Assembly (NCBI GenBank): GCA_943333505.2
Contig: CALQTN020000035.1
Coordinates: 1 to 43,497 of the forward strand
Length of the DNA: 43,497 nucleotides
Direction: 5' to 3'
DNA from: Asaia bogorensis
GTDB lineage: Bacteria; Pseudomonadota; Alphaproteobacteria; Acetobacterales; Acetobacteraceae
A program made the position numbers and the translations under genes. The notes below the pieces were generated by a model. That model did not search any database and was not told where the DNA came from. It saw only the letters and a program-made list of their open reading frames with translations. This document shows, piece after piece, positions 28,718 to 37,576 of the stretch (position 1 is the stretch's first letter; every line of letters starts with the position of its first letter).

Positions 28718-29028
28718 GCCAACAACCACTCAGCCCGCATCCCCCAGGCGGCCATCGGTGTGACAGTCGACGGCGTCGTCGGCCCCGATGCGTATTGGCA
28801 CGCCAGCGTGCTCATCGTTGAAGATTTCTTGAAAATACCTCTCAGCCGAAATCGCCTGTTCCACCACGACAGTCGGCCTTCACCTTACGTACGTGGCGGC
28901 ACCTGTCTCGGCCCCGTTCTGTTTAGGGAGCATGGGCATGAGCGCGATGATCCTTCAGCCCCTCAGGGTCTAAACTCCCCGGGGATAGATGTCTCATTGT
29001 TATTGGTACGGAGGGTGATCTGCTCGGC
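28718..29028. repeat. 311-bp direct repeat, copy 2, overlapping the 3' end of the FAD monooxygenase gene
   Basis: Counterpart of 27321-27631, with equal length and no indels. The left flank (tgctat) differs from the tRNA, so homology starts exactly at gcca. The right 66 bases encode the last 21 residues and stop of the minus-strand monooxygenase. The same 66 bases in copy 1 end the recombinase remnant. Confidence 0.9.
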
Positions 29029-30225
29029 GAGATAGGCGGCATCATCGCCGACACCTGACAGGAATGAGGATTTTGCCTTATGGAGAAAGGGTAACCCCAG
29101 GACGTAAATACCCGGAACGTTGGTTACCCCACGCTGGTGTTTGGGCGCTTGGTGTTGGGGCGCGCGATCGGCCGGCCCTCCAAAGACATCCAGATCGACC
29201 CAATTGAAATTGTAACGATACCCCGTGGCCCAGATGATCGTCCCTATGCCGGCCGCGCGCAAATCCAGCGTCTGGATGGGATCGATCACTGATCCGGTCT
29301 GGACAACATCACCGGCTTCTTCCGGCAGCGTGTGGCCCGTGTGGGCGTCAGCCGCGCGGATGAACGCCGCATAAGTGGCGTCACCAGCGGCCAGATTGTG
29401 TTCCAGGTCGGACGCGAACGAGACAACACCGTCCACGGCGTCCTGCAGCCGGCCAACTAGGACCATGCCGGAGGCGGCAAAGGCTCGCAGGTCAACCGTG
29501 TGTCCGCCATTCGCGCCGCTAATCAGCATAGGCGGTTGCCGGACGTTTGTGGCATCAGTGAGCCTGTTGTCCAGACCAAATTGGGTGATCCACCAGATGA
29601 TATCCTGGCCACGATACCGGCGCGGCGCCCGGCGATGCGGCGAGACCGACAAGTAAACCGATCGACCGGCACTCATCAGTTCCTCGGCGATCTGGCAGCC
29701 TGATGCACCTGACCCGACCACCAGCACGCCCCCCGGGGGTAACTGATCAGGATTGCGGTAGCCACTCGCGGAAATCTGCAATACGCCATCCAAACGCGAA
29801 GCCTCTGCGGGGATCGACGGCTGCTGATACGGGCCGGTCGCAATGACCACATTCCGTGCTTCGATTATCGTATCCCCGGTATCGAGCATGAACCCATCCG
29901 GCGCTTGGCGCAGGGCGCGGACCTCAACACCAGTTCGAACGGGCGCTCGGATAAACGCGGCATAGGCTTCGATAAAGCGAACCACGTCATCGCGTGGCGC
30001 GTAGCTGTTGGGATCGTTGCCGGCATATGCAAAATCCGGCAGTGCCATCGCCCAGTTCGGAAACTGAAATCGCAGCGAATCCCAACGTTCGGTGCGCCAC
30101 CGTTCCGCGATCCGATAACGCTCCAACACGACATGCGGCTGCCCGTGTTTGGTCAGGCAGTGGCTCATGGTCAGCCCCGCCTGACCGCCGCCGATGACGA
30201 TTGTCTGTATTCGTTCCGTTTTCAT
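28963..30225 (-). CDS. FAD-dependent monooxygenase (flavin-containing monooxygenase/CzcO-like)
   Basis: 420 residues. An N-terminal FAD-binding Rossmann motif, IVIGGGQAGL (9-18), is followed by an NADPH-binding motif, VLVVGSGASGCQIAEEL (about 180). The C-terminal IWATGYRYNFNWVDLDVF carries the ATGY motif of flavin-containing monooxygenases. Baeyer-Villiger or S/N-oxygenation of a small substrate is typical for the group. ATG 30225 follows the stop of the LLM monooxygenase gene by 10 bases, so both form one operon; reduced flavin/organosulfur chemistry is a reasonable inference. The last 21 residues (EQITLRTNNNETSIPGEFRP) lie in the 311-bp repeat and are not conserved family sequence. Confidence 0.87.
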   Translation of the reverse strand: MKTERIQTIVIGGGQAGLTMSHCLTKHGQPHVVLERYRIAERWRTERWDSLRFQFPNWAMALPDFAYAGNDPNSYAPRDDVVRFIEAYAAFIRAPVRTGVEVRALRQAPDGFMLDTGDTIIEARNVVIATGPYQQPSIPAEASRLDGVLQISASGYRNPDQLPPGGVLVVGSGASGCQIAEELMSAGRSVYLSVSPHRRAPRRYRGQDIIWWITQFGLDNRLTDATNVRQPPMLISGANGGHTVDLRAFAASGMVLVGRLQDAVDGVVSFASDLEHNLAAGDATYAAFIRAADAHTGHTLPEEAGDVVQTGSVIDPIQTLDLRAAGIGTIIWATGYRYNFNWVDLDVFGGPADRAPQHQAPKHQRGVTNVPGIYVLGLPFLHKAKSSFLSGVGDDAAYLAEQITLRTNNNETSIPGEFRP

Positions 30226-30235
30226 GATTAATTGA

Positions 30236-31324
30236 CTATTCGGCTGGGACCAGGAACGGGCCAGCAGCGGCGCGAACAATCGGCAATAAGTGGCGGCCAT
30301 AATCAGTGGCATCGTCCAGCGGATCGAACCCACGGATCAAGAAGGTGGTAACGCCCAGCGCGTGGTATTCAAGCAACGATTCCGCAACCTGCTCCGGCGT
30401 ACCGACCAAAGACGTGGTGTTGGACCCGGCACCAACCGCCGCTGCGACTTCTGTCCACAGCCGCTTATCACGTACTTTTCCACCGGCTGCGGCGTTTAGA
30501 AGACGCTGGGACCCGACGCTTTCTGGCCTGGAATTGGCTTTTCCGAACGTGGCGCCCCGCAAGTCCCGGATGCGTTCAATGATCCGATCGGCGCGCTGCC
30601 AGGCGGCCTCCTCGGTTGCGGCCAGCACCGGGCGCATCGACAGGCTGAAGCGCAGAGTATCCGGATTCCGCCCTATCCGCGCGCAGGCAGCCCGAACCTT
30701 ACCGATCGTTTCACGCGCTTGATCCAGAGTTTCCCCCCAAAAGGCGTAGATATCGGCGTGTTTGGCGGCGAATTCGATCGCGAGGTCTGATGATCCGCCG
30801 AAATAGACCGGTATATGCGGTTTCTGCAACGGTTTAACCCGAGCGAACGCGTTTTCGACTTTGTAGTATGGTCCGTCATGGTTGAACGGCGCCTCGGCTG
30901 TCCAGGTCTGCCGCAGCAGCCCAACATATTCGTCTGTGCGACGATACCGTTCTTCGTGGCTTAGGAAATCACCGTCCCGGCGTTGTTCCACGCCATCACC
31001 GCCGGAAATGATATGGATGCCGCCACGACCTCCGGAAAACACGTCGAACGTCGCGAACAACCGCGCCGCATAGGTCGGGGCGATGAACCCAGGGCGGTGA
31101 GCAATCATGAAACCGAGCGTCTTGGTGTGTTGGGCCGCGTGGGTAGCGACAAGGACGGCGTCGGCGTCCGAGGAGTTGTGGGCGATCAGCACACGGTCAA
31201 ATCCCGCAGCCTCATGCGCCTGAGCAAAACGGGCGATGTAGTCTGGGTCAATCACCGGCCCCTGCGCGGGGTGGATTTCAGACTTCGCTTCCGAAGCGAT
31301 CATGCCGATGAATTCGATAGCCAT
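30236..31324 (-). CDS. LLM-class flavin-dependent monooxygenase (alkanesulfonate monooxygenase SsuD-like)
   Basis: 362-residue TIM-barrel enzyme of the luciferase-like family using FMNH2. The N-terminus AIEFIGMIASEAKSE is SsuD-like. AGFDRVLIAHNSSDADAVLV, LGFMIAHRPGFIAPTYAAR, DVFSGGRGGIHIISGGDG and EERYRRTDEYVGLLRQTW are the conserved barrel segments, followed by PHIPVYFGGSSDLA. A GGAGGAAG ribosome-binding site fixes ATG 31324; the longer frame runs through a small upstream ORF. Such enzymes cleave C-S bonds in sulfonates or sulfones. No NADPH:FMN reductase is in the window. The promoter probably lies in the A/T-rich stretch 31527-31590. Confidence 0.88.
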   Translation of the reverse strand: MAIEFIGMIASEAKSEIHPAQGPVIDPDYIARFAQAHEAAGFDRVLIAHNSSDADAVLVATHAAQHTKTLGFMIAHRPGFIAPTYAARLFATFDVFSGGRGGIHIISGGDGVEQRRDGDFLSHEERYRRTDEYVGLLRQTWTAEAPFNHDGPYYKVENAFARVKPLQKPHIPVYFGGSSDLAIEFAAKHADIYAFWGETLDQARETIGKVRAACARIGRNPDTLRFSLSMRPVLAATEEAAWQRADRIIERIRDLRGATFGKANSRPESVGSQRLLNAAAGGKVRDKRLWTEVAAAVGAGSNTTSLVGTPEQVAESLLEYHALGVTTFLIRGFDPLDDATDYGRHLLPIVRAAAGPFLVPAE

Positions 31325-31361
31325 TTGGACTTCCTCCTCAAACTTCTTACGGGCTGGTGGA

Positions 31362-31475
31362 TTAAACGCGGATATAGGCTGCGGCCGTGCCAAGGATTTC
31401 ACCCTGACCCGCAACCATCACCGCGCGCGGGGAAAGCCAGGCTGGGTTCTCATGGATGACATGGATACGCGACAT
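31362..31475 (-). CDS. Small ORF resembling the N-terminus of an ATP-grasp ligase
   Basis: ATG 31475 starts a 37-codon frame, MSRIHVIHENPAWLSP..., ending in TAA at 31362. The first 15 residues recall the start of RimK/glutathionylspermidine-type ATP-grasp proteins (typically MxRIHVIHENxxW). The rest (VMVAGQGEILGTAAAYIRV) does not continue that fold. It is either a short leader-like peptide ahead of the LLM operon or a gene truncated to its N-terminus. It ends 37 bases before the LLM start. Confidence 0.4.
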   Translation of the reverse strand: MSRIHVIHENPAWLSPRAVMVAGQGEILGTAAAYIRV

Positions 31476-31499
31476 GGCGCACTCTTTCACGAAATTACG

Positions 31500-31526
31500 A
31501 CGTGAATTACGTCGCGATATTCACGT
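31500..31526. promoter_or_regulatory. Candidate operator (8-bp inverted repeat, 11-bp spacer) upstream of the LLM operon
   Basis: acgtgaat (31500-31507) and attcacgt (31519-31526) are exact inverted repeats 11 bases apart, a size that fits a dimeric regulator such as a LysR- or GntR-type protein. An A/T-rich stretch (31530-31590) follows on the upstream side. No regulator gene is adjacent. Confidence 0.4.
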
Positions 31527-32156
31527 GATGTTAGGTAATTTTCTCATGTTCCACAAGTGATTTAAAAAATATACAATTTTTTATAGTAATTTATGCTGGG
31601 CTACGCGCAACGCGTCACCCATCACCGGCGGGCGCAGGGCGGCAGTGAAGACCGTGAAGGGCTGGACTGCGGCGACGTGAAAATAGACTTGGCGACCGCT
31701 TGCCAGTACCTCTTGCAGCCAGTTTTGGCACTCGACGTCGCTATGAAGGGCAACGGCGATGAGAAACCACGGCGATGAAACCGGTTTCGAATCCCAACCT
31801 ATGGCCTGCAACCGGCCCCCCAAAGGACGATGCACTTCATGTGCGCGTCGTTCGCCGCGACGATGGCGGCCGAGCGGATCAAGGGGAGCGCGCAGCCCAA
31901 GGCGCCTTTGCCTTCACGCGCGGCCATGCTGGTGCGCGACAGCCTCCCTCCATAGAGCCGTTCGCACAGTTGCCAGAGCTGCCGGATTGCCGATAGGTTC
32001 GCCGCTTGATGGCCGGATCGGCCGGCCATCTGAGGAATGTCGGTCAAAATCCCGACGAGGCCTGCACTCCGCTAACCTACACCGCGAGTTGTATCAAATG
32101 TTCTGATGACGGATACACTCGCCAACATCGGCAATTTCCGACACGAGGGACCGACC
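31527..32156. other. Stretch without a supported gene upstream of the TPP enzyme
   Basis: 31527-31590 is strongly A/T-rich and is probably promoter DNA for the minus-strand LLM operon. 31591-32105 has short open frames on both strands, none recognisable. A plus frame MHFMCASFAATMAAERIKG at 31830-31950 ends in TAG and resembles a protein C-terminus without its body. It is probably debris. The ribosome-binding site gaggga at 32144-32149 belongs to the next gene. Confidence 0.5.
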
Positions 32157-33809
32157 ATGAACGGCATCGACTACATCGCGCAGATTCTGAAGCAGGAAGG
32201 CGTAGAGTGGATATCCTGTTTCCCCAGCAACCCGCTGATCTCGGCGGCGGCGAGGGTTGGTATCCGGCCGGTTGCGTTCCGGCACGAGCGCGGCGCGGTG
32301 ATGGCGGCGGATGGCTACAGCCGCATCAGCGACCGGCAGAAATTCGGCGTCTGCGCCGTGCAGGCCCAGGCGGGCGCAGAGAACGCCATGGGCGGCATCG
32401 CCCAGGCCTATGCCGACAATATCCCGATCCTGGTGTTTCTGGGCGGCAACAATCTTGACCGTCTGTCGGTGAAGCCGAACTTCACGGCCGCCCGGAGCTA
32501 TCAGGGCTGGGTCAAGCAGGTGGAGGCGATCTATACTCCGCACCAGGTGGGCGACGTGATGCGCCGCGCCTTTCACGCCTTGCGCAACGGGACGCCCGGC
32601 CCGGTGGTCGTGGAGCTGATCGCCGATGTCTGCGCCCAGGAAATCCCGGAAGCGGCCCGGACCTACACATCGCCCAAAATCTACCGCCAAGTGCCTGAAG
32701 CCTCCGCTATCGAGGAAGCCGCCGCGGCGCTGATCGGCGCGAGGCGGCCGGTTATCTGGGCCGGTCAGGGCGTGATGTTCTCTGGCGGAACGGACGCTTT
32801 ACGCGAACTGGCAGAACTGATCGCCGCGCCAGTGTTCTGCACCATGCCCGGCAAGTCCGCCTTTGACGAACGCCACCCGCTGGCGCTGGGCGCCGGCAGC
32901 GGAACGACCACCGGTCCGGCCAACGAATGGCTCACCGGCAGCGACGTGATGCTGGCGCTGGGTACCAGCCTGACCCGCTCGCCCTATGCCCAGAAGATCA
33001 AGTCAGGCAAGACTATCATCCACAACACCAATAACCCCGACGAGTTGAACAAGGACGAGGCTGCCGACATCGGCCTGGTCGGCGATACGAAGCTCACCAT
33101 CCAGGCTCTGATCGCGTGCATCAAGGAGCAGACCGGCGGCCAGGGTGTCGGCGAGCGCTCCCGGATCCAGGCCGAGATCGCCGCGGCGAAGGCGAAGTGG
33201 ATGGCCGAGTGGACGCCGGCGCTGACGGACGATGCGGAACCGATCAGCTACTACCGCGTCATCCAGGCGCTGAACGATACGCTGGACCCCGAAAACAGCA
33301 TTGTCACCCATGACGCTGGTGCACCGCGCGATACCATCGTGCCGTTCTACACGGCGACAACGCCGCACAGCTATGTCGGCTGGGGCAAAACCACCCATCT
33401 GGGTTTCGGTATCCCGCTGATCATTGGTGCGAAGATGGCGCAGCCGGGCAAGTTCTGCATGAACCTGATGGGCGACGGCGCCTTCGGTATGTCCGGCACG
33501 GATATCGAGACCGCGGTCCGCTCCGGTGCGGCGATCACCACGGTGTTGCTTAACAACAGCGCGATGGCGACCTATTCCGGCCCTACCCAGGGCACCATTG
33601 GCAAGGAAGCGCGCGAAGTGTACGGCGTCTCCACCATGCAAGGCGACTACGCCAAGATCGCCGAGGGCATGGGCGCGGTCGGCCTGCGGGTGACCAAGGC
33701 GGCGGAACTCGGCCCGACCTTGCGGCAAGCGCAGAAGCTGAACGCTGAAGGCCGGACTGTACTGATCGACGTGAAGGCCAATGTGGAGGACCGGCGGTCG
33801 CGGTTCTGA
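32157..33809 (+). CDS. Thiamine pyrophosphate-dependent enzyme (acetolactate synthase/benzoylformate decarboxylase superfamily)
   Basis: 550 residues with three TPP-enzyme domains. In the N-terminal pyrimidine-binding domain, FRHERGAVMAADGYSR holds the catalytic Glu44. The central domain (about 190-330) is followed by the C-terminal pyrophosphate-binding domain with the GDG...NN motif (MGDGAFGMSG at 438-447, LLNN at about 463-466). The product could be a carboligase or a 2-keto-acid decarboxylase; there is no ribosome coupling to a regulatory subunit such as IlvN. Start ATG 32157 has gaggga eight bases upstream; the ATG at 32106 has none. It stands alone between the LLM operon and a converging GMC operon. 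Confidence 0.85.
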   Translation: MNGIDYIAQILKQEGVEWISCFPSNPLISAAARVGIRPVAFRHERGAVMAADGYSRISDRQKFGVCAVQAQAGAENAMGGIAQAYADNIPILVFLGGNNLDRLSVKPNFTAARSYQGWVKQVEAIYTPHQVGDVMRRAFHALRNGTPGPVVVELIADVCAQEIPEAARTYTSPKIYRQVPEASAIEEAAAALIGARRPVIWAGQGVMFSGGTDALRELAELIAAPVFCTMPGKSAFDERHPLALGAGSGTTTGPANEWLTGSDVMLALGTSLTRSPYAQKIKSGKTIIHNTNNPDELNKDEAADIGLVGDTKLTIQALIACIKEQTGGQGVGERSRIQAEIAAAKAKWMAEWTPALTDDAEPISYYRVIQALNDTLDPENSIVTHDAGAPRDTIVPFYTATTPHSYVGWGKTTHLGFGIPLIIGAKMAQPGKFCMNLMGDGAFGMSGTDIETAVRSGAAITTVLLNNSAMATYSGPTQGTIGKEAREVYGVSTMQGDYAKIAEGMGAVGLRVTKAAELGPTLRQAQKLNAEGRTVLIDVKANVEDRRSRF

Positions 33810-34092
33810 GCAAAACCTGCTTGTCCGTCGTCGAACTTTGAGGAAAATCGCTGACCGGGCGTCGCTGGGTCGGGAGGTTATGCTGCAGCGCCCTGGCGTT
33901 CAGTATCTGGGTTGATGCCGTGCTTGGCGCCATGGGCTGCCAGGGCGGCCTTCAGCATCGGTGACCTTGCCGTCTTGGCCAGGAACGTCGACGATTGCGA
34001 GTGGGCTTGGATTGCCGTGATCAATCCTTGGAAAACATAGCGACAGCTTGATGGCCGCAGTTCGCGCCTATACGCTCTAAGCTGGCGATCGC
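33810..34092. other. Short gap between converging TPP and GMC genes
   Basis: No gene is supported. A minus frame ending at 33878 reads LITAIQAHSQSSTFLAKTAR and KAALAAHGAKHGINPDTERQ. It looks like a coding tail, but it has no recognisable start or family and overlaps the GMC gene upstream. It is probably the remnant of a C-terminus. Confidence 0.4.
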
Positions 34093-35709
34093 TCAGCCAG
34101 CATCCTCCAGCATCATCGCGGCGCATTTTTCTCCAATCATGATCGTCGGCGCATTGGTGTTGCCGGCGACGATGCTGGGCATGATTGACGCATCGGCAAC
34201 CCGCAGCCCGGCAATGCCGTGCACCCGAAGACGCGGATCTACCACCGCATCCGGCCCGTGGCCCATGCGGCACGTGCCGACCGGATGGAAATTCGCCATG
34301 CCGCGCTGGCGGGTGTCTTCCAGCCAGTCCGCATCGGTTTGTACTCGCGCACCGGGCACGACCTCCTCCACCACATAGGGCTTCAGCGCCGGCTGAGCGG
34401 CGATCTGGCGGCAGAGATGCACGCCGTACAGAATCGCGGCTTTGTCGTACTCGGTGCGCAGCTGGTCGAACCGAATAGAAGGTTGGTCGGCCGGATTACG
34501 GGTTTTAGCCCGCACAAACCCGCGGCCTTCCGGGCGCAGATGCACCGGGCTGAGGGTAAAGGCCGGGAACGGGTGCGGCACAATGCCGTTACGGGTGCGC
34601 TGCTCGGTGCTCCACATCGACATATTGATTTGCAGGTCGGGGTTTTCGAAGCGCGGATCGGTGCGGACAAAGGCGCCGGCATAAATCCCGGTCCCGCTCA
34701 GCGGGCCGCCGCGGGTGAAGGCGTAGCGGATGCCGGCCAGGATCTGCCGGGCGGTGCTATTGCCGATATCATTCAGGGTGATCGGCTGCTTCACCCGATA
34801 TGACAGGTAACTATTGAAATGATCCTGCAAATTCTCCCCCACGCCGGCAACATCGCGCACCACGTCAATGCCGAGATCGCGCAGCAATTGCGCCGGGCCA
34901 ATACCGGATAAATGCAGCAAATGCGGGGAGCCGAAGGTGCCGCTGGACACCACAACCTCCTTGGCTGCGCGCGCAATCCGCAGGCCCTGCGGCGTGCGAT
35001 ATTCAACGCCCACGGCACGGCTGCCTTCGAAGATAATCCGCTGGGCGTGCGACGACGTCGAAATCACCAGATTGGCGCGCGATTTGGCGGGCCCGAGATA
35101 GGCGCGGGCCGCACTCCAGCGCAGATTATTATTCACCGTGAACTGGTAAAACCCGGCGCCTTCCTGCTGGCTGCCATTGAAATCGGGGTTGAACGGAATG
35201 CCGGTCTGGATCGCAGCCTCAACACAGGCTTTCGCCAACGGCCATTCATGCGGCACGTCGGACACATGCAGTGGGCCGCCCACGCCGTGTAACTCGCTCG
35301 CGCCACGCTGCTGGTTCTGCGCCTTCTTGAAAAACGGCAGCACATTATCCCAGTCCCAGCCTTCGCAGCCGCGCTGGCGCCAGCCATCATAATCAGCGGC
35401 GGTGCCCCGCATATACACCGTGCCGTTGATCGACGATGTGCCGCCGAGAACCTTGCCGCGCGGCTGAAACAGCGTGCGGTTATTGAGGTTGGGTTCGGGT
35501 TCGGATTCAAACATCCAGTTCACCGCCGGATTGGCGAAGTTCTTCGTATAGCCCAGCGGAATATGGATCCATGGATTGGTGTCACGCGGGCCGGCTTCAA
35601 GCAGCAGGACCCGGTGCTTACCTGACTGGCTGAGCCTTGCGGCAACAGCGCAGCCGGCCGAACCTGCGCCGGTGACGATGAAATCATAGGTATCAGAATC
35701 CATCGTCAT
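34093..35709 (-). CDS. GMC-family FAD-dependent oxidoreductase (choline/alcohol dehydrogenase-like)
   Basis: 538 residues. The N-terminus has the dinucleotide motif [17 protein letters not shown] and LLLEAGP. GMC signature 1 is [20 protein letters not shown] (about 85-105). Signature 2 is [18 protein letters not shown] (about 258-275). The C-terminal catalytic block is [13 protein letters not shown] (His as base), with [13 protein letters not shown] closing the FAD site. The family oxidises primary alcohols to aldehydes. ATG 35709 (MTMDSD) has a gtgggggcg leader; ATG 35703 is possible. It is the third gene of an operon with an SDR (16-base gap) and a fold-type-IV aminotransferase. Confidence 0.92.
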   Translation of the reverse strand: MTMDSDTYDFIVTGAGSAGCAVAARLSQSGKHRVLLLEAGPRDTNPWIHIPLGYTKNFANPAVNWMFESEPEPNLNNRTLFQPRGKVLGGTSSINGTVYMRGTAADYDGWRQRGCEGWDWDNVLPFFKKAQNQQRGASELHGVGGPLHVSDVPHEWPLAKACVEAAIQTGIPFNPDFNGSQQEGAGFYQFTVNNNLRWSAARAYLGPAKSRANLVISTSSHAQRIIFEGSRAVGVEYRTPQGLRIARAAKEVVVSSGTFGSPHLLHLSGIGPAQLLRDLGIDVVRDVAGVGENLQDHFNSYLSYRVKQPITLNDIGNSTARQILAGIRYAFTRGGPLSGTGIYAGAFVRTDPRFENPDLQINMSMWSTEQRTRNGIVPHPFPAFTLSPVHLRPEGRGFVRAKTRNPADQPSIRFDQLRTEYDKAAILYGVHLCRQIAAQPALKPYVVEEVVPGARVQTDADWLEDTRQRGMANFHPVGTCRMGHGPDAVVDPRLRVHGIAGLRVADASIMPSIVAGNTNAPTIMIGEKCAAMMLEDAG

Positions 35710-35725
35710 CGCGCCCCCACCCAAT

Positions 35726-36532
35726 CTATCGCGTCAAGCCGCCATCGATCGAGATGCACTGCCCGGTCACGTAATCCGACAGGTCCGTGCACAGAAACTC
35801 CACAACCTTGGCGCAATCATCCACATTGCCCAGTCGGCGCAGCGCCACCTTTTCGATCTGGTCGCTGTTGGAACCGGGGCGGTTGCGCAGTAATTCCACA
35901 ATCCGGGCGGTGGTGATCGATCCGGGTGCGATGCAATTGGCATTGATCCCGTACGGCCCCAAATCCTGCGCCAGATAGCGGGTATAATGCGCGATCGCCG
36001 CTTTCGCGGCGCCGTAATGCGCGTATCCCCCGTCTGGCGCCGGGCTCAGACCAGCGATCGAGCTCACGGTCACGATCTTGCCCGACCCTTGCGCCTTCAT
36101 GATCGGCGCCACCGCGTTCACGCAATAAACCGTCCCGTAATAATTCATCTCCGTAACCAGATGCAGCAGGTGCGTATCCAAGGTGCTGGCCTTGGTATCC
36201 GTCGGCCGGCCGCGCCCGCCGCCGGCATTGGCAACCAGGATATCGACCCGGCCCCAGGTGTCGACAACCTGCTGGACCATGGCTTTAACCGCCGCCTCGT
36301 CGCAGACGTCCATCTCGATGCCAATCGCTTCGCCGCCACGCGCGATGATTTCGTCCACCGTGCTGTCGTCGGTCATTGCCTTGGCCTCGGCCTCGAACTC
36401 CTCATAGGATTTCAGATTGAGGTCGCTGACCGCGATCTTGGCGCCCAGCCCGGCGAGCCGGTGGGCATAGGCCCGCCCCAGACCGCGTCCGCCACCGGTG
36501 ACGATCGCCACTTTTCCATCGAGTACGCCCAT
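35726..36532 (-). CDS. Short-chain dehydrogenase/reductase
   Basis: 268 residues of classical SDR type. Cofactor motif TGGGRGLG lies at 12-19, NAG at 102-104, the catalytic Ser near 158 (VTVSSIAGL) and Tyr173-x3-Lys177 (AHYGAAK). DGGLTR forms the C-terminus. A longer than usual insertion (EEFEAEAKAMTDDSTVDEI, 44-62) follows beta-2. An aggggaa ribosome-binding site precedes ATG 36532. It is the middle gene of an operon: 31 bases after the aminotransferase, 16 before the GMC gene. It is probably NAD(P)-dependent, acting on an alcohol or ketone intermediate of the same pathway. Confidence 0.92.
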   Translation of the reverse strand: MGVLDGKVAIVTGGGRGLGRAYAHRLAGLGAKIAVSDLNLKSYEEFEAEAKAMTDDSTVDEIIARGGEAIGIEMDVCDEAAVKAMVQQVVDTWGRVDILVANAGGGRGRPTDTKASTLDTHLLHLVTEMNYYGTVYCVNAVAPIMKAQGSGKIVTVSSIAGLSPAPDGGYAHYGAAKAAIAHYTRYLAQDLGPYGINANCIAPGSITTARIVELLRNRPGSNSDQIEKVALRRLGNVDDCAKVVEFLCTDLSDYVTGQCISIDGGLTR

Positions 36533-36563
36533 TTTTGTTTCCCCTGCTACGTTTTTTGATTGG

Positions 36564-37487
36564 TTATGACTGTCCACCGGCATAGTCGATCGGCGTCGAA
36601 AACGCGTCAACCTCGTGCCGCAGCCAATAGAGATCGTGGATGCGTTTGGTGAGCGTACCGTGCCGGCCATCGCCCACTGGCTTGCCGTTGAACATGGTCA
36701 CCGCGTTCACCCCGCCCGCCGTGGTGGTGGTGAAAATCTCGTCCGCCTCGGCGATTTCCTCCGCGCACACCGGCCGCACTTCGCAGCGCACCTGAAGCTC
36801 GGCGGCGATTTCGATCACCGAACGGCGGGTGATGCCTTCGAAGATGCCGGTTGCTGGCGTCGCCAGCACACCGTTTTTTACGATGAAGACGTTGAAGCCC
36901 GGCCCCTCGGTCAGGGTGCCATCCGCGGCCGGCAGCACCGCGACCGTGGCGTCCTGGTCGTAGGCTTCGAAGGTCCCCATGGTGAGGTCGAGCCAGTGGA
37001 AATTCTTGTAGCGCTGATCGACCGCTTCCGATGGGATGCGCTGGGTTTTGGCCAGAACCATGCGCAAGCCGTCGCGCTGTTGATCGGGGGTTGCGATGTA
37101 AACAAAGGGCTGGGCGAAAGCGTACAGCCGGTTGCGACACAAACGCGGGTCGCGACTGCCTGGCGGTGGGAACCCACGGGTGCAGGTGATCTGCACGAAA
37201 GCATCCTGCAATTCCGCCCGACGGACGCATTCGGTCATGATTTCAGCGATTTCGGCGTCGGTATAAGCCAGGCTCATACGCACTCCGGCCATCGAGGCGC
37301 GGAAGCGGTCAATATGATCGCCAAGCCGATAGAAGCGGCCTTTCCAGACATGGGCGACATCATAGGTGGCGTCCGATCGCATAAAGCCGCGATCGAGGAT
37401 CGGCACGGCGGCCTCCGATAGCGGCATATAGCGGCCGTCCATGAAGGACCAGCCTTTGACGGCAGCCATTTCGTCGATCTGGTTCAT
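36564..37487 (-). CDS. Fold-type IV PLP aminotransferase (class IV; BCAT/D-amino acid/(R)-amine transaminase-like)
   Basis: 307 residues. SFMDGRYMPLSEA and ILDRGFMRSDATYDVAHVWKG are class IV N-terminal motifs. Lys161 in RYKNFHWLD should bind PLP. EGPGFNVFIVKNG carries the conserved Glu, and GITRRSVIEIA and the EEIAEADEIFTTTTAGG segment complete the cofactor-binding loops. First gene of an operon with SDR and GMC genes; a gagggggg leader precedes ATG 37487. The family includes branched-chain, D-alanine and (R)-selective amine transaminases, and the sequence read by eye does not separate them. Catabolic neighbours make branched-chain biosynthesis less likely. Confidence 0.88.
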   Translation of the reverse strand: MNQIDEMAAVKGWSFMDGRYMPLSEAAVPILDRGFMRSDATYDVAHVWKGRFYRLGDHIDRFRASMAGVRMSLAYTDAEIAEIMTECVRRAELQDAFVQITCTRGFPPPGSRDPRLCRNRLYAFAQPFVYIATPDQQRDGLRMVLAKTQRIPSEAVDQRYKNFHWLDLTMGTFEAYDQDATVAVLPAADGTLTEGPGFNVFIVKNGVLATPATGIFEGITRRSVIEIAAELQVRCEVRPVCAEEIAEADEIFTTTTAGGVNAVTMFNGKPVGDGRHGTLTKRIHDLYWLRHEVDAFSTPIDYAGGQS

Positions 37488-37576
37488 CTCGACCCCCCTC
37501 CTGCAGCGTGGCGGAGACTTGACGGGCGGTTGGTCCGCCGGTCAAGTCCCGCAAGCGACATTCCAGGAGCCTTGCC

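Noticed and set aside
31581-31835. 84-codon minus-strand ORF
   Set aside because: No recognisable family, no ribosome-binding site, and it lies in debris with other unrelated frames.
33878-34092. Possible small gene on the minus strand after the GMC gene
   Set aside because: No start codon with a leader and no known family; the frame mostly overlaps the GMC gene.
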